Source: Hemerocallis citrina (Eukaryota; Streptophyta; Magnoliopsida; Asparagales; Asphodelaceae). Taken from it: 64,000 bases of DNA. The DNA is taken from contig CM030367.1 of the NCBI GenBank assembly GCA_017893485.1, positions 146,929,767 to 146,993,766 of the forward strand, in the 5' to 3' direction. Each line of letters opens with the position of its first letter. Within the stretch, counting starts at the first letter, position 1. The notes beneath the pieces were generated by a model. It did not search any database and was not told the DNA's origin. It worked only from the letters and a program-made list of their open reading frames with translations. Both the position numbers and the translations under genes were made by a program. This document shows, one piece after another, positions 36,486 to 47,625 of this stretch.

Positions 36486-38176
36486 TGATGTTGAATATTT
36501 GCAAGTGTACAAAATCGCACAAGTAATATAGATATGTGAGTAGAGTGTCGAACCCACAGGGACTAGATATTTTACTGAGTACCGATATCACTAGATTAAT
36601 CACTATTTGGATGATCGAATTTTATAAGGATAAAATAACTAAATTAAATTAATGTAATTAAATCTAACTAAATTGGTGAAGAGGGAGAGGGCTGTGAAAC
36701 TATGAAGCTCTTGTAATTTGCTAAAGGTAAAATTAGTTCTAGGGCTCTTGGTTCACCTCGTTTATCACACACACAAATTATAATTCCTTATAAATAAAGA
36801 TATTATCTTTCCAAATTGTAAACCAAAATTCTAAAGATATTAACCACTCTATCTACGTAGTCAAAAAATTATTCTCAACTAATCATTCGCCTATCCATCA
36901 AATTATTAATTGAGAAATTGGATTTCTTAACGGTCACGTCCTCCAATATACGGTTTTAATTTTTATTAATCACAAATAACCTGTTCGGTCTCTTTATGAT
37001 TTGAAAAATTATACAAATGTCTATCCACCATGTTGTACGCATAAATAATAAAAATTAAAACACAACCAGGAAAAATATAGTGATAATAAGGAATTAAAAT
37101 TTGTGTTCTACAAAACTCGGCTACATCTTAGCCTCTAAAATAATAGATTCAGTTCATGTTCGATTTGCAATTAATAAAATGTTTGGGATTGCATCAAAAG
37201 AAATTTGAGAAGAAAAGATACAAAAAGAATACAAAATTTAATTCAAACCCCTTTTCTGTCTCAAAATCTGAAGTCAAAAGCATCGCCACGTCACCCCAAA
37301 GTGAACGCTAGCTCCAATCAGACCTGTCACGTCTGCATGAGCCGTCTGCGTCACGTCAGAAGAAGAAGACGAAGCCAGTCGCGTCTGTCGAATCACACCC
37401 GTCACGTTAGCTGCACGCTGTCACATCGCGCAGCTGTCCTTGTCGCTCGTCAGATCGCCATGTCAGCACAGCTCTGCTTCGTTCCGCACGCGAGAGGAAA
37501 GAAGAAGAAGTCGCCACGCTGTCACGTCTCTCTCTGCTTTGTTGGTTTTGACTGGGACCCGCACCTATCGCGTGCGTGTGTTCTAGAGCCAAAGCTAGAG
37601 AGAGAAGTGCTCTCTCTTTTTAGATTTGTTCAAAATGTAGCCGTCACCTCCTCGGTCTTCTCTCTCCCTTTTGGTTTGTATTTATAGAGAACAGAGAGAA
37701 CACTTAGGGTTTGCAGTTTTGCAAAAAACCCCTCTCTCTTCCTTTATTTCATTCCTTATTTGATCTGAATTTTATTTCTTTCTCTTTCTTTCTTTTCTTC
37801 CTTTTTTGCCAACCATGTGCTTCTGCATACACAAAATAATACCTGAAATTAGGATTTTTAAATAAAATAAAATTAATTAGTTTAAAATTAATTAAACTAA
37901 CTACAAATCATATTAGCTTATAAAAATTCTTTTAAAATTATTTGTCGCACTTTTAACTCAACAAAACAATAAAAATTGATAAATCCATTATTTTACTTTG
38001 TTTGTTGATTTTTTCCACAAATCTTTACTTTTTGCATCAAAAATATTAGTTCTTCAAAAATAATTAATTAAATGAAATCCTATAGAAATAAGATGAATTA
38101 TAGACAGTATCAACGAAAACAAGTCATTTTTATTGGTAAATGAGTACAAATATTTGTATATAAATTAGACACATCA
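36486..38176 (-). repeat. 3' LTR of the gag-only element
   Basis: It starts TGATGTTGAATATTTGC and ends ACACATCA. A minus-strand TATAAATA lies at 37686-37679. A segment at about 37280-37560 is rich in CACGTC/GTCACG motifs. The frame at 37205-37687 lies in this segment and has no protein signature. Confidence 0.92.
37679..37686 (-). promoter_or_regulatory. TATA box of the gag-only element LTR
   Basis: TATAAATA on the minus strand, conserved at 42627-42620 in the 5' LTR, where it would drive gag. Confidence 0.55.
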
Positions 38177-38192
38177 AATACCCCCAAACTTA
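38177..38192 (-). other. Polypurine tract of the gag-only element
   Basis: The minus strand reads AAGTTTGGGGGTATT next to the 3' LTR, the usual PPT form of Athila/Tat elements. A second similar tract (CAAGTTTGGGGGGAAG) lies internally at about 39056-39072. Confidence 0.75.
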
Positions 38193-39446
38193 AGATTTTG
38201 CTTTTCCTCGAGCAAAAAGTAGAATCATGAACAAGGGAATAATAATAGTAGACTCAACCCATCACACTAAGAATTCTCATCATGCAAGCATCAAAATTTC
38301 AATTAAAAATATAAACAATAGCAAATAAAGTAAAATTAAGCATACCCACTTTCTCCAGTGCAATTATTTATTCATAATTCCCAACCCAATCGCATTTGTC
38401 ATCAATTAATGTAATTATAGTATGCAACAACTCAATCTGTAATTATCCCTTCTCTCTACTACAAACCAAGTAGCAAACTAGAGGTTTTGGTTTTTTTTTT
38501 TTTTATTTATTTATTTATTTTTATAGTCTCTTCTTTAAGTTGTCACTTGCCTTTTGACGCGAATGCAAATCATTTGTGATGAATTCACCCGGTTACTCAA
38601 CAAGTCACAAACTTAAAGTGTTTTGCAAACTCGTATTTCAAGTTGCCGTTTTACGTAACAGTAAACATTGGTGATGAATACCCCTAGTTACTAAGCAACT
38701 CAAAACATTGGAGTAGATTGACTTTATTCAATTTTTTTTTATTATTATTATTATTACTCTATTTACTTAAACTCTGTTTAGGACTAGATTAAAGGGGATA
38801 ATCACAAGAAAAGCATCACATTTGTCTTTAATGTATAATAGCATGACCCACACAATTGTGAAGGAATTGTAAATGTCAATAATCCTAAAGTAAATAAGTA
38901 TGCTTAATCTTGCTTTATAGGAAATTGTTTATCCCAAAAAAATTATTTCAATGCACATCTCAATGAAGAACTCAAAAGGTGTAATGGTGAGCCTAATTGA
39001 AATCCTTTTAAAATTTTGTTTTTCTTTTCTAAAAATTAATAATAAATTTGTAAAACTTCCCCCCAAACTTGAATATCACATTGTCCTCAATGCAAAAAGT
39101 TTAGAATTTCTCCCCTGATTCGTCTTTAAATTTCTGCACGCGTAGCGTTCAGTATTCTGGCGATATCTGGAGCTGTAGATGTCCAAATGGGCTGATTTTT
39201 TTTTTGCTGGAAAGCTAAGACAATTGTCTACAATTTCTCTTTGAATCACTTTTCCAGATTCTGACTCCATACTGCTCAAAAACAGCCATCAATGAAGGTG
39301 TTCAAAACAGCTCCGCCCGGCGACTTTCAAAATTTATGCAATCCTACAAAATAAAATAAAAAATTAAAATAAAATAAACTAAAATATAAATCAAAACTAA
39401 ATGCAATAAAATAAAATATGGGTTGCCTCCCAAGAAATGCTAAGTT
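38193..39446. other. Non-coding 3' interior of the gag-only element
   Basis: AT-rich DNA with a T-rich run near 38490-38520 and CTTAAAGTGTTTTGCAAAC-type sequence. I see no pol remnant or other gene in these 1.25 kb. Confidence 0.7.
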
Positions 39447-41163
39447 TTAAGTCTTCAGCCAGACATGGGGGTGAGATGGTTGAGTAACGCCAAGATCCAA
39501 CAACATTAACACATCCTTTCTAATTTTTCTCTTCTGATGTGGATCAGGTTCAAGCTCTAATTTGAGGCGTTTTCTTCGTAATGATAATTTCTTTGATTCC
39601 CCCACCTCTTTGAATTTATGCTGCAAAAATGAATAAATAGAAGGTTCAGCATCCAAATACATGACATGTTCAAAAATATTTTCTTTCTGAGTTTCAAAAG
39701 TTTCTGAATTTATTGGACATACTTCGATTGGTGATTTTTCAAATTTAGCCTTATGTTTCTCGCCCACAATTAAATGAGTTTCACTTACTTGAATAGATGA
39801 CTGTTCTTCAGGAGGAAAATTTATGGAATTAAAAATATCATACATTACTTGCTCATGTTCAATTTGTTCCTCCACAATTTGTTCAATCTCACTTTGCTTT
39901 TCAACCACATTTTGTTCGCCATTTTCTTTTTGTGGTTGCTCAATTGTCCTCCCGCTTCCTAGTGTTATAGCCTCGACATGCTCCTTGGGATCGACAACTG
40001 TGTTGCTTTGCAATGTTCCTGCAGTTTTTTCATTAAAAATATTTGAAATTTGACTAATTTGTATATCAAGATTTTGGATGGAAGCCGAAGTTGAATTTGC
40101 AACATTTTGAATTTCCAAATTTGTCTTTTGTATGTATTGTTCTGCCCTTTGCATGTAGTGCATAAACATGTCTTCAAATGTCGGCTTCTTTTCTTGCTGT
40201 GAAAAATTTTGAGGTGGTACAACTACTCCTTGATTGTTGTTCCATGGAAAATTGGGGGTGTTTCTCCATTCTTGATTGTATGTGTTTGCATATTGATTGT
40301 TTTGCATTTGAAAGTTTGACACAAAATTCTCATGTTCGGCATTTGATGGAGCAAAATGGTTCCCCACTTGACAATATGAACTTGAATGATTTCCTGCACA
40401 AAAATCACAAATCATATTAGATTGAATAGTATTAAAATTCATATTTTCTACTTGTTTAGATAAAATATTATTTTTTGATTTTTAAAGTAGAAAAAGGATC
40501 AAGTTCAAAAACTCCAGCCACTTTTCTTGGCATCGTTCTCTCTGAAGACCACTGGTAATGATTTGATGCCATCTCCTCTAAAAGATCATAGGCTGCTTAG
40601 TAAGTTTGGCTCATTAGTGCACCACCAGCTGCTGCGTCAACCATAGATCGATGTGTAACTCCCAAACCATTATAGAATGTTTGCATTTGCAGCCATTTCG
40701 GTAGTTCATGATTAGGACACTTTCTTAAGAACTCTTTGTACCTTTCTCATGCATCATACAAAGATTCGGTCTCAAATTGCATAAATGTGACAATATCATT
40801 CCTTAGTTTTGCTGTCTTTGCTGGAGGAAAATACTTGGTTAGAAATTTTCGTGCAAGTCCCTCCCAAGTAGTAATACTACTTGGTGGTAGCTAATGTAGT
40901 CAAACCTTCGCCTTATCTCGTAATGAAAAAGGAAAGAGTCTCAATCTAATTGCATCATCTGATACTCCATTGTGTTTGAAAGTGTCACAAATTTCTAGAA
41001 AATTTGACATATGAGCATAAGGATCCTCGTGCGGTAGTCCCCAAAATTGAACAGTCTGATGAATCATTAGAATAATCTCCAGTTCAATCTCAAAATCGTT
41101 AGCTTCAATAACCGGCTTCTTTATGCTTGATTCATAAATCGAGGGCATAGCGTAGTCTCTCAA
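39447..41163 (-). pseudogene. gag: Athila/Tat-like gag of the gag-only element, with stops
   Basis: From 41163 the frame reads MRDYAMPSIYESS and then the conserved block FWGLPHEDPYAHMSNFLEIC with DAIRLRLFPFSLRDKAK, typical of Athila/Tat gag. It meets a stop near 40898. The homologous sequence continues (LARKFLTKYFPP, VTFMQFETESLYDA) with further stops, and re-opens at 40442-39447. That 331-codon frame has a zinc-knuckle-like CDFCAGNHSSSYC, an Asn/Gln-rich middle and a long Glu-rich C-terminus. Gag would assemble particles if intact; with several stops this copy probably cannot make full-length Gag. Confidence 0.85.
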
Positions 41164-41394
41164 AGGCCTGTTATCATCATTCCCCTTGATAATGTACGTA
41201 TATGTCTTGAAATATAAGTATCGAAAAAGAAAAAAAAAGAAAAACTAAAAAAAAGTAAAATAAGAAAAATAAATAAAAGTAAAAGTTAGTCAAAAGAAAA
41301 TAAAGATGTAAAATAATAATAAAATAAAAATAATTACAAAAATCCAAACTAGCAATAATCTAGCAATTTTCAATATCAATAAAAGAATAACTAG

Positions 41395-41412
41395 TCCCCG
41401 GCAACGGCACCA
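41395..41412 (-). other. Primer binding site of the gag-only element
   Basis: The minus strand reads TGGTGCCGTTGCCGGGGA, one base from the common Athila/Tat PBS TGGCGCCGTTGCCGGGGA. Confidence 0.8.
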
Positions 41413-41418
41413 AAAACT

Positions 41419-43118
41419 TGATGTTGAATATTTGCAAGTGTACAAAATCGCACAAGTAATATTGATAGGTGAGTAGAGTGTCGAACCCACAGCGACTAGA
41501 TATTTTACTGAGTACCGATATCACTAGATTAATCACTATTTGGATGATCGAATTTTATAAGGATAAAATAACTAAATTAAATTAATCTAATTAAATCTAA
41601 TTAAATTGGTGAAGAGGGAGAGGGCTGTGAAACTATGAAGCTCTTGTAATTTGCTAAAGGTAAAATTAGTTCTAGGGCTCTTGGTTCACCTCGTTTATCA
41701 CACACACAAATTATAATTCCTTATAAATAAAGATATTATCTTTCCAAATTGTAGACTAAAATCCTAAATATATTAACCACTCTATCCACGTAGTCTAAAA
41801 ATTATTCTCGACTAATCATTTGCCTATCCATCAAATTATTAATTGAGAAATTTGATTTCTTAACGGTCACGTCCTCCAATATACGGTTTTAATTTTTATT
41901 AATCACAAATAACCTGTTCGGTCTCTTTATGATTTGAAAAATCATACAAATGTCTATCCACCATGTTGTACGCATAAATAATAAAAATTAAAACACAACC
42001 AGGAAAAATAGAGTAATAATAAGGAATTAAAATTTGTGTTCTACAAAACTCGGCTACATCTTAGCCTCTAGAACAATAGATTCAGTTCATGTTCGATTTG
42101 CAATTAATAAAATGTTTGGGATTGCATCAAAAGAAATTTGAGAAGAAAAGATACAAAAAGAATACAAAATTTAATTCAAACCCCTTTTCTGTCTCAAAAT
42201 CTGAAGTCAAAAGCGTCGCCACGTCACCCCAAAGTGAACGCTAGCTCCAATCAGACCTGTCACATCTGCAGGAGCCGTCTGCATCACGTCAGAAGAAGAA
42301 GACGAAGACAGTCACCACGTCGCGTCTGTCGAATCACACCCGTCACGTTAGCTGCACGCTGTCACGTCACGCAGCTATCCTTGTCGCTCGTCAGATCGCC
42401 ATGTCAGCGCAGCTCTGATTCGTTCCGCACCCGAGAGGAAAGAAGAAGAAGTCGCCACGCTGTCACGTCTCTCTCTGCTTTGTTGGTTTTGACTGGGACC
42501 CGCACCTGTCGCGTTCGTGTGTTCCAGAGCCAAAGCAAGAGAGAGAAGTGCTCTCTCTTTTTAGATTTGTTCAAAATGTAGCCGTCACCTCCTCGGTCTT
42601 CTCTCTCCCTTTTGGTTTGTATTTATAGAGAACGGAGAGAACACTTAGGGTTTGTAGTTTTGCAGAAAACCCCTCTCTTTTCCTTTATTTTCTTCCTTAT
42701 TTGATCTGAATTTTATTTCTTTCTCTTTCTTTCTTTTCTTCCTTTTTTTGCCAACCACGTGCTTCTGCATACACAAAATAATACCTGAAATTAGGATTTT
42801 TAAATAAAATAAAATTAATTAGTTTAAAATTAATTAAACTAACTACAAATCATATTAGCTTATAAAAATTCTTTTAAAATTATTTGTCGCTCTTTTAACT
42901 CAACAAAACAATGAAAATTGATAAATCCATTATTTTACTTTGTTTGCTGATTTTTTCCACAAATCTTTACTTTTTGCATCAAAAATATTAGTTCTTCAAA
43001 AATAATTAATTAAATGAAATCTTATAGAAATAAGATGAATTATAGACAGTATCAACGAAAACAAGCCATTTTTATTGGTAAATGAGTACAAATATTTGTA
43101 TATAAATTAGACACATCA
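41419..43118 (-). repeat. 5' LTR of the gag-only element
   Basis: It is nearly identical to 36486-38176. The length difference is partly an 8-bp indel near 42314. It carries the promoter expected to drive gag. Confidence 0.92.
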
Positions 43119-43123
43119 TGCTG

Positions 43124-43965
43124 TGATTTGCATATTTTTTATGGATTTTTTTTTATTTTATAGAATTTGAATTGACTTATATAATGAAACTCGATCCATA
43201 TTCCTATTATACACTTCACATGTAAAGGCCGGACGATTGAATTTGCATTTAGCGATTCCTGTACGATAAGAAGTTGCACATCTATATCAATATCTATATC
43301 TTATGCTAATAGGAGAGAGAGTTTATCCCCTCTCACCTTTCTCTATTTTGAAATAGAAAAATGAGATGAAAAATAGGGATTCATATTTAACTAACACGTG
43401 TACTACGCATAATTTTATTAAAAAATCAAAACAAAATAAATCTCCAATCTCTCAAACATAGTCTCTTACCCTCTCACTTTCTCAATCTCTCTCACTTTCT
43501 CAATCTCACAAAATCTCACGTCTCTTCCCACACCCACCCCCATCCCCTAAAATAGAATTAAATTTTTAAGCAAACACAATTCATAAAATTATTTTTTTAT
43601 GATTTCCTTAGTCTATCATCTTTACCATAACTTGTGTTATAATACATGATTTATAGTGTATAACATATTTACTAAATGTTAATGATGTTATAATATACAT
43701 GTTAACATAAATTAGTTGAATTTGCGACATCTTTTTATTGTATTCATTTTTTAGCTTTAGTGATATTAAATTGGATAACATTATGGTTTGGTAGTGATTC
43801 TCTAAATCATATGCTTAAAACTATTTTAGGCTGTGCAATTTGCACATGGCAACACTAGTACATATATATGATACCAGTCTTTCTACTTCTTTGTTTTCTT
43901 TATACAGTGCAAATGTCATCCTTTTTCATTAATAAGAAATAATAAAATAAGAGTTCATATATTAA
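43124..43965. other. AT-rich intergenic DNA
   Basis: I see no gene or recognisable element here. A short C/T-rich stretch occurs at about 43440-43550. Confidence 0.6.
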
Positions 43966-44252
43966 GAGCATCTGTAGTCGTTGGCTATTTACTTATTTTT
44001 TGGGGGGGGAAAAAAAAGCTGCAGTTGTTGGCTATATACCCAATTTTTGGGTTTTGGGTGAACAATGATCAGCTATATTTAGGAGATGATATAGGATTTT
44101 GGGAAAAAATAGCCGATGAAAGATGATCTTTCGTCCTGTGATTGCGAATTGGCTCGAACGCATCAGACAACGGATCATTTCCTGTCCGTTCGAATTTTTT
44201 TTCTTTTTTAAAATTTCGTCCGCAGGAAAATCATTTCCCGTCCATTCGCTTG

Positions 44253-44299
<47 letters not shown>

Positions 44300-44408
44300 T
44301 TCATCATACTTCGTCCGTTTATTTAAAATCCAAAATTTGGATTTTAACGAATACAACACAAACCCAAAAATTCAGTTTCTATTTGGGTTTTAACAACTAC
44401 AGATGCAC
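43966..44408. mobile_element. PIF/Harbinger (Tourist)-like MITE
   Basis: The 443-bp element has imperfect terminal inverted repeats (GAGCATCTGTAGTCGTT and the complement of AACAACTACAGATGCAC) flanked by TAA at 43963-43965 and 44409-44411. TAA/TTA duplications with this type of terminus point to the PIF/Harbinger superfamily. It contains a (TA)n stretch near 44260 and no transposase. Confidence 0.75.
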
Positions 44409-44552
44409 TAACTCATCCTAATTGATACTTCTCTCTCAACATCACAGAAAAATATGTAATTTTGTTCTGTGTGGGGATGAGAGAATTAATATCCAGATCC
44501 AAAGTTGTTCGAGGTCAATAATAGCAATGGGAACGCCTGTTTCCCTGCAGGT

Positions 44553-44560
44553 TATAAATA
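44553..44560 (+). promoter_or_regulatory. TATA box upstream of the transpeptidase gene fragment
   Basis: TATAAATA lies about 65 bp before the ATG at 44625, a normal plant spacing. Confidence 0.55.
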
Positions 44561-44624
44561 CATGCTACTACACAGGCGAACACACATAGACTCAACCTAG
44601 CTATTACAACAAATAAGCAACACC

Positions 44625-45260
44625 ATGACTTACGGTGAGGATTCTATCCATGCTCTATTCTTTATATTTTATATGATACAAATATATTAAGCAAGCTAAT
44701 TATAAATGACCCACTAATTAATTGATCTTTTATATGAACGATTGAAATGAAGTGATCCGAGCACTGAATGGTGTGGTAGTCTCGAATGATGGGAGGAGCT
44801 CGGCAGTAGGCAGAATCATACTTGAAAAAGGTGGAAATGCAGTGGATGCAGCGATGGCAGTTGTGCTGGTCTTGGGTGTTATCAACCAAGGCTCCAGTGG
44901 TCTTGGTGGAGGTAGTTTCATGCTAGTAACGATGCATGATGGGAGGATTCAAGGTTTCGATATGAGGGAGACTGCTCCCGCAAATGCAACAGAGGTAATA
45001 TACATTTTTGTATATGCGATAGATGCATACATATATGGTTTTCTAGTAGTCAGTCCATCTGATATAGCTTTTTTATGGAAAAAAGAAACAATCTGATATT
45101 TTTTTTAATTTTTTTAATATTGTTAATTTCTCATAAAACATACCATCTTGTTCGCGTGCAGGCCTTTTACTTGCAAAATCCTGACAATAAGTCTAAGGGT
45201 CCAAAGCCGATAGCTATACCAGGTGTTGTTGCTAATTTCTGTGTGGGAGCAAATAGATGA
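44625..45260 (+). pseudogene. Gamma-glutamyl transpeptidase (glutathione hydrolase) gene fragment
   Basis: The family cleaves the gamma-glutamyl bond of glutathione and its conjugates, in the apoplast or vacuole of plants. Likely exons are 44625-44634 (ATGACTTACG), 44753-44994 and 45162 onward, with GT/AG borders at 44635, 44751-44752, 44995 and 45160-45161. The protein reads GVVVSNDGRSSAVGRIILEK, GGNAVDAAMAVVLVLGV, SSGLGGGSFMLV, FDMRETAPANATE and then AIPGVVAN, all conserved N-terminal blocks of the family. Homology stops near 45245 and a TGA follows at 45258. The catalytic threonine region and most of the protein are absent. No signal peptide is visible, and the tiny first exon is unusual. 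Confidence 0.82.
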
Positions 45261-45354
45261 TATGAGTTCTTTTAAAAACAATAAAAAGCTAACCTTTTCT
45301 ACTTTCGTCGGTATTGACTGCTTTCAACCGACGTTGACTTCTCGGTCTGACTCG

Positions 45355-45480
45355 TTTGCGGAGCTAACCTTACTAACTGACCCACTTCCAACAAATATTT
45401 AGCCGAACGACCCACTTCCAAAAACATTTAGCCAAACGACCCACTTTTACAAAATAGTATAACTAACTAACCCTATTAAT
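45355..45480 (+). repeat. Short minisatellite at the left edge of the pararetrovirus copy
   Basis: Units of about 29-33 bp (ACGACCCACTTCCAAAAACATTTAGCCA) repeat about three times after GCGGAGCTAACC. A related sequence appears in opposite orientation at 59840-59945. Confidence 0.6.
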
Positions 45481-45542
45481 ACAATAACCGAAAAACAAAA
45501 TTTTCTATATAACCCTACTTTAGAAATTATATACTATAATAT

Positions 45543-45821
45543 ATCTTATCCTTAGAAAAGCTGGAAAATTCACAGAAAATAAAGAAACTAAAATTAAAAA
45601 ATCTTTCAAAATTTAAGATCAGATACATTGATAAAAGATTAACAGAAAGAAAGCATATTGCTAGTAAAGAAATATTAGAATACTTGTTACTAACAAGAAA
45701 AGTAACTAATAAACTACCTAAAGGAATACAAAAAGAGATAGCATACAGAGTATTAGATTACATAAACAAAGAAGCAAATTGGTATTACCAACAACTACTA
45801 GCATACAAAATAACAGGCTAA
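45543..45821 (+). pseudogene. C-terminal end of an unknown pararetroviral ORF
   Basis: An open frame without start runs to the TAA at 45819 and is lysine/leucine-rich (KKLKLKNLSKFKIRYIDKRL). It ends two bases before the ATG of the coat protein ORF, a tight arrangement typical of compact caulimovirid genomes. I do not recognise a domain. Its N-terminal part would lie beyond the primer site in a circular genome and is missing or at the far right edge. Confidence 0.6.
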
Positions 45822-45823
45822 GT

Positions 45824-47625
45824 ATGGCCAATGAAGCAGTTGCATTAAATCCTAACATAACCCAAAAAATTTATATGATAAACATACAAGAGTTGGAAGA
45901 AGATTACAATGGTCCTAAAATGTAGGAGATATAAGAAAAGATTTAAAAATCATAGATAAAAATATAAAAGAATTATGTAGATATATAACTGAATACGCAG
46001 AAGAAGAATTAGGCATAACGGAAGAAGGTATGAAGGAGTTAGAAGCAATAACAAAACTTAATATAAATATTTTGGAAATAGAAGATTTAATGGCAAATCC
46101 TAACCCAGTAGAATTAGAAGAAGCCTTGAAAAATCTAAACATAACAAATGAAGGAGTAAAAATGGACCAAGATAAGATTATAGCAAAACCTTCAGAAATT
46201 CCAAATGACATGTACGAAATCTTAAGGCCACCACCTAACAAAAACCTTACCAATTACCATGAAAATGGCAAAACACAAAAAGAAAAATGCAGCTAGGAAG
46301 AGACAAAGAAAAGGAAACCCCAAAATATGAACCTATAGAACACTACGAAAAAGGAATAGCAAGAAATGGAGAATGGCTAGATCTGGTTGCGTAAAAGGCG
46401 TAGATAGGACGATTGAAGGATGGGTAAAGTCCTCACTGATAGTAGGATTTAGGCAAAATCCTGCAGGAAACACATTTGAGAAATTTATAGAAGCCACTTT
46501 TATAGGTGTAGTAGCAAAATGGTGGAATGGATTAAAGGAAGAAGAAAGAATTACTATAAGAAAATCAAGACCAATTGATGATAGAGGAACTGAAGAAACC
46601 TCAGCACAACGAACCTTAGGTTTAAAGAAATAATTACAAATTACGAGATAGCAATAAGAACAGAATTCAGTGTATACGATAAAGGAGAAAAACACACTAT
46701 ATACAAAAAGAATCAAGTAAGATGGAGACTAAGCAACTTAGAAATATGCGACATGTGTTATTTTGACAACTATGCTTGTGTATTTCGAGAATATTTTCAA
46801 GATAGTTATTACACAAAAGAATAAAGAAGTCCAATCATGGATTCATTCTTTCTAAAACTACTTGAACCATGGAGTATAAACATATATAGTGCATACATAG
46901 GTGAGAAGGTAAAACCAGAAGTAGACACTTTAGGGTATAGAACGCAATTCGTAAAAGATTATAAGAACAAAGTATGCCAAGATGCTAGAGCAACAATAAA
47001 ATATTATAGAACATATAAACAAAGAATTTGTTGTGAAGATACAAGCCGAATCATTGGCGATGCAATAATAACTATAATTATACAAAGAAGAATAATCACA
47101 AATTCCAAAAATATAAACCAAAATATAGAAAAAAAATTCAAGAGATATAAAAAACCCTATAAAAAATACTTTAGAAAAATGAATAAAAATAAAAATAGAC
47201 AGTATACGAAAAACCCTAAGAAATGTAATTGTTATATATGTAGAGAGGTAGGACATATATCATCAAATTGTCCTAAAAGAATAAAAAAAGAAAATATAAA
47301 ATATGTAGAAGAAATTGAAGAAATGAATAACATAAATTATGAACTCACAAAATATGATGAAGAATGGTCAGAAATAAGTTAAGATGAAGAAATAATGATA
47401 ATGGAAGAAGATAGTGGAAGTAGTGAAGGGAAAACAGAAGAATGTGAAATAAACATGATGACAGAAATAACAAAAATAGGAGAACCTTCTGAAAAAGAAG
47501 AAAACAATGAAGAAGTAAAAGAAAGAATGTGTTTTGACATACAAAAATACGATAAAATAAGAGCAACCAAATTAGATATAAATCCAAAAGAAATTTTAAA
47601 CTACCAATATTCGAAAGGAAGATAA
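45824..47625 (+). pseudogene. Pararetroviral coat protein region, frameshifted
   Basis: The coat protein builds the virion and binds nucleic acid. The start is the ATG at 45824 and the reading frame changes at about 45920, 46290-46370 and 46620. Recognisable parts are the capsid core around GNTFEKFIEATFIGVVAKWW (about 46468), a long basic segment, and a zinc knuckle CNCYICREVGHISSNC (about 47227-47274) with the C-x2-C-x4-H-x4-C pattern. An acidic tail continues in another frame to 47625 (EEDSGSSEGKTEE). One in-frame stop lies at about 46822 and another at 47380. No intact protein could be made. Confidence 0.82.

Larger units (their letters stand above)
36486..43118 (-). mobile_element. TR-GAG-like non-autonomous LTR retrotransposon (gag only)
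   Basis: The element has LTRs of 1691 bp (36486-38176) and 1700 bp (41419-43118) beginning TGATGT and ending ACATCA, with a perfect duplication TGCTG (36481-36485 and 43119-43123). A PBS at 41412-41395 and a PPT at about 38190-38177 show minus-strand orientation. The 3.24 kb interior holds an Athila/Tat-like gag and then about 1.3 kb with no coding potential. Protease, RT and integrase are absent. Complete ends with gag alone match the TR-GAG class. LTR differences are sparse (three in the first 120 bp), which suggests a fairly recent insertion. Confidence 0.9.

Noticed and set aside
37205..37687. 160-codon plus-strand frame in the gag-only element's LTR (also 42138-42581)
   Set aside because: Antisense to the LTR, low-complexity, and diverges by frame between the two LTRs.
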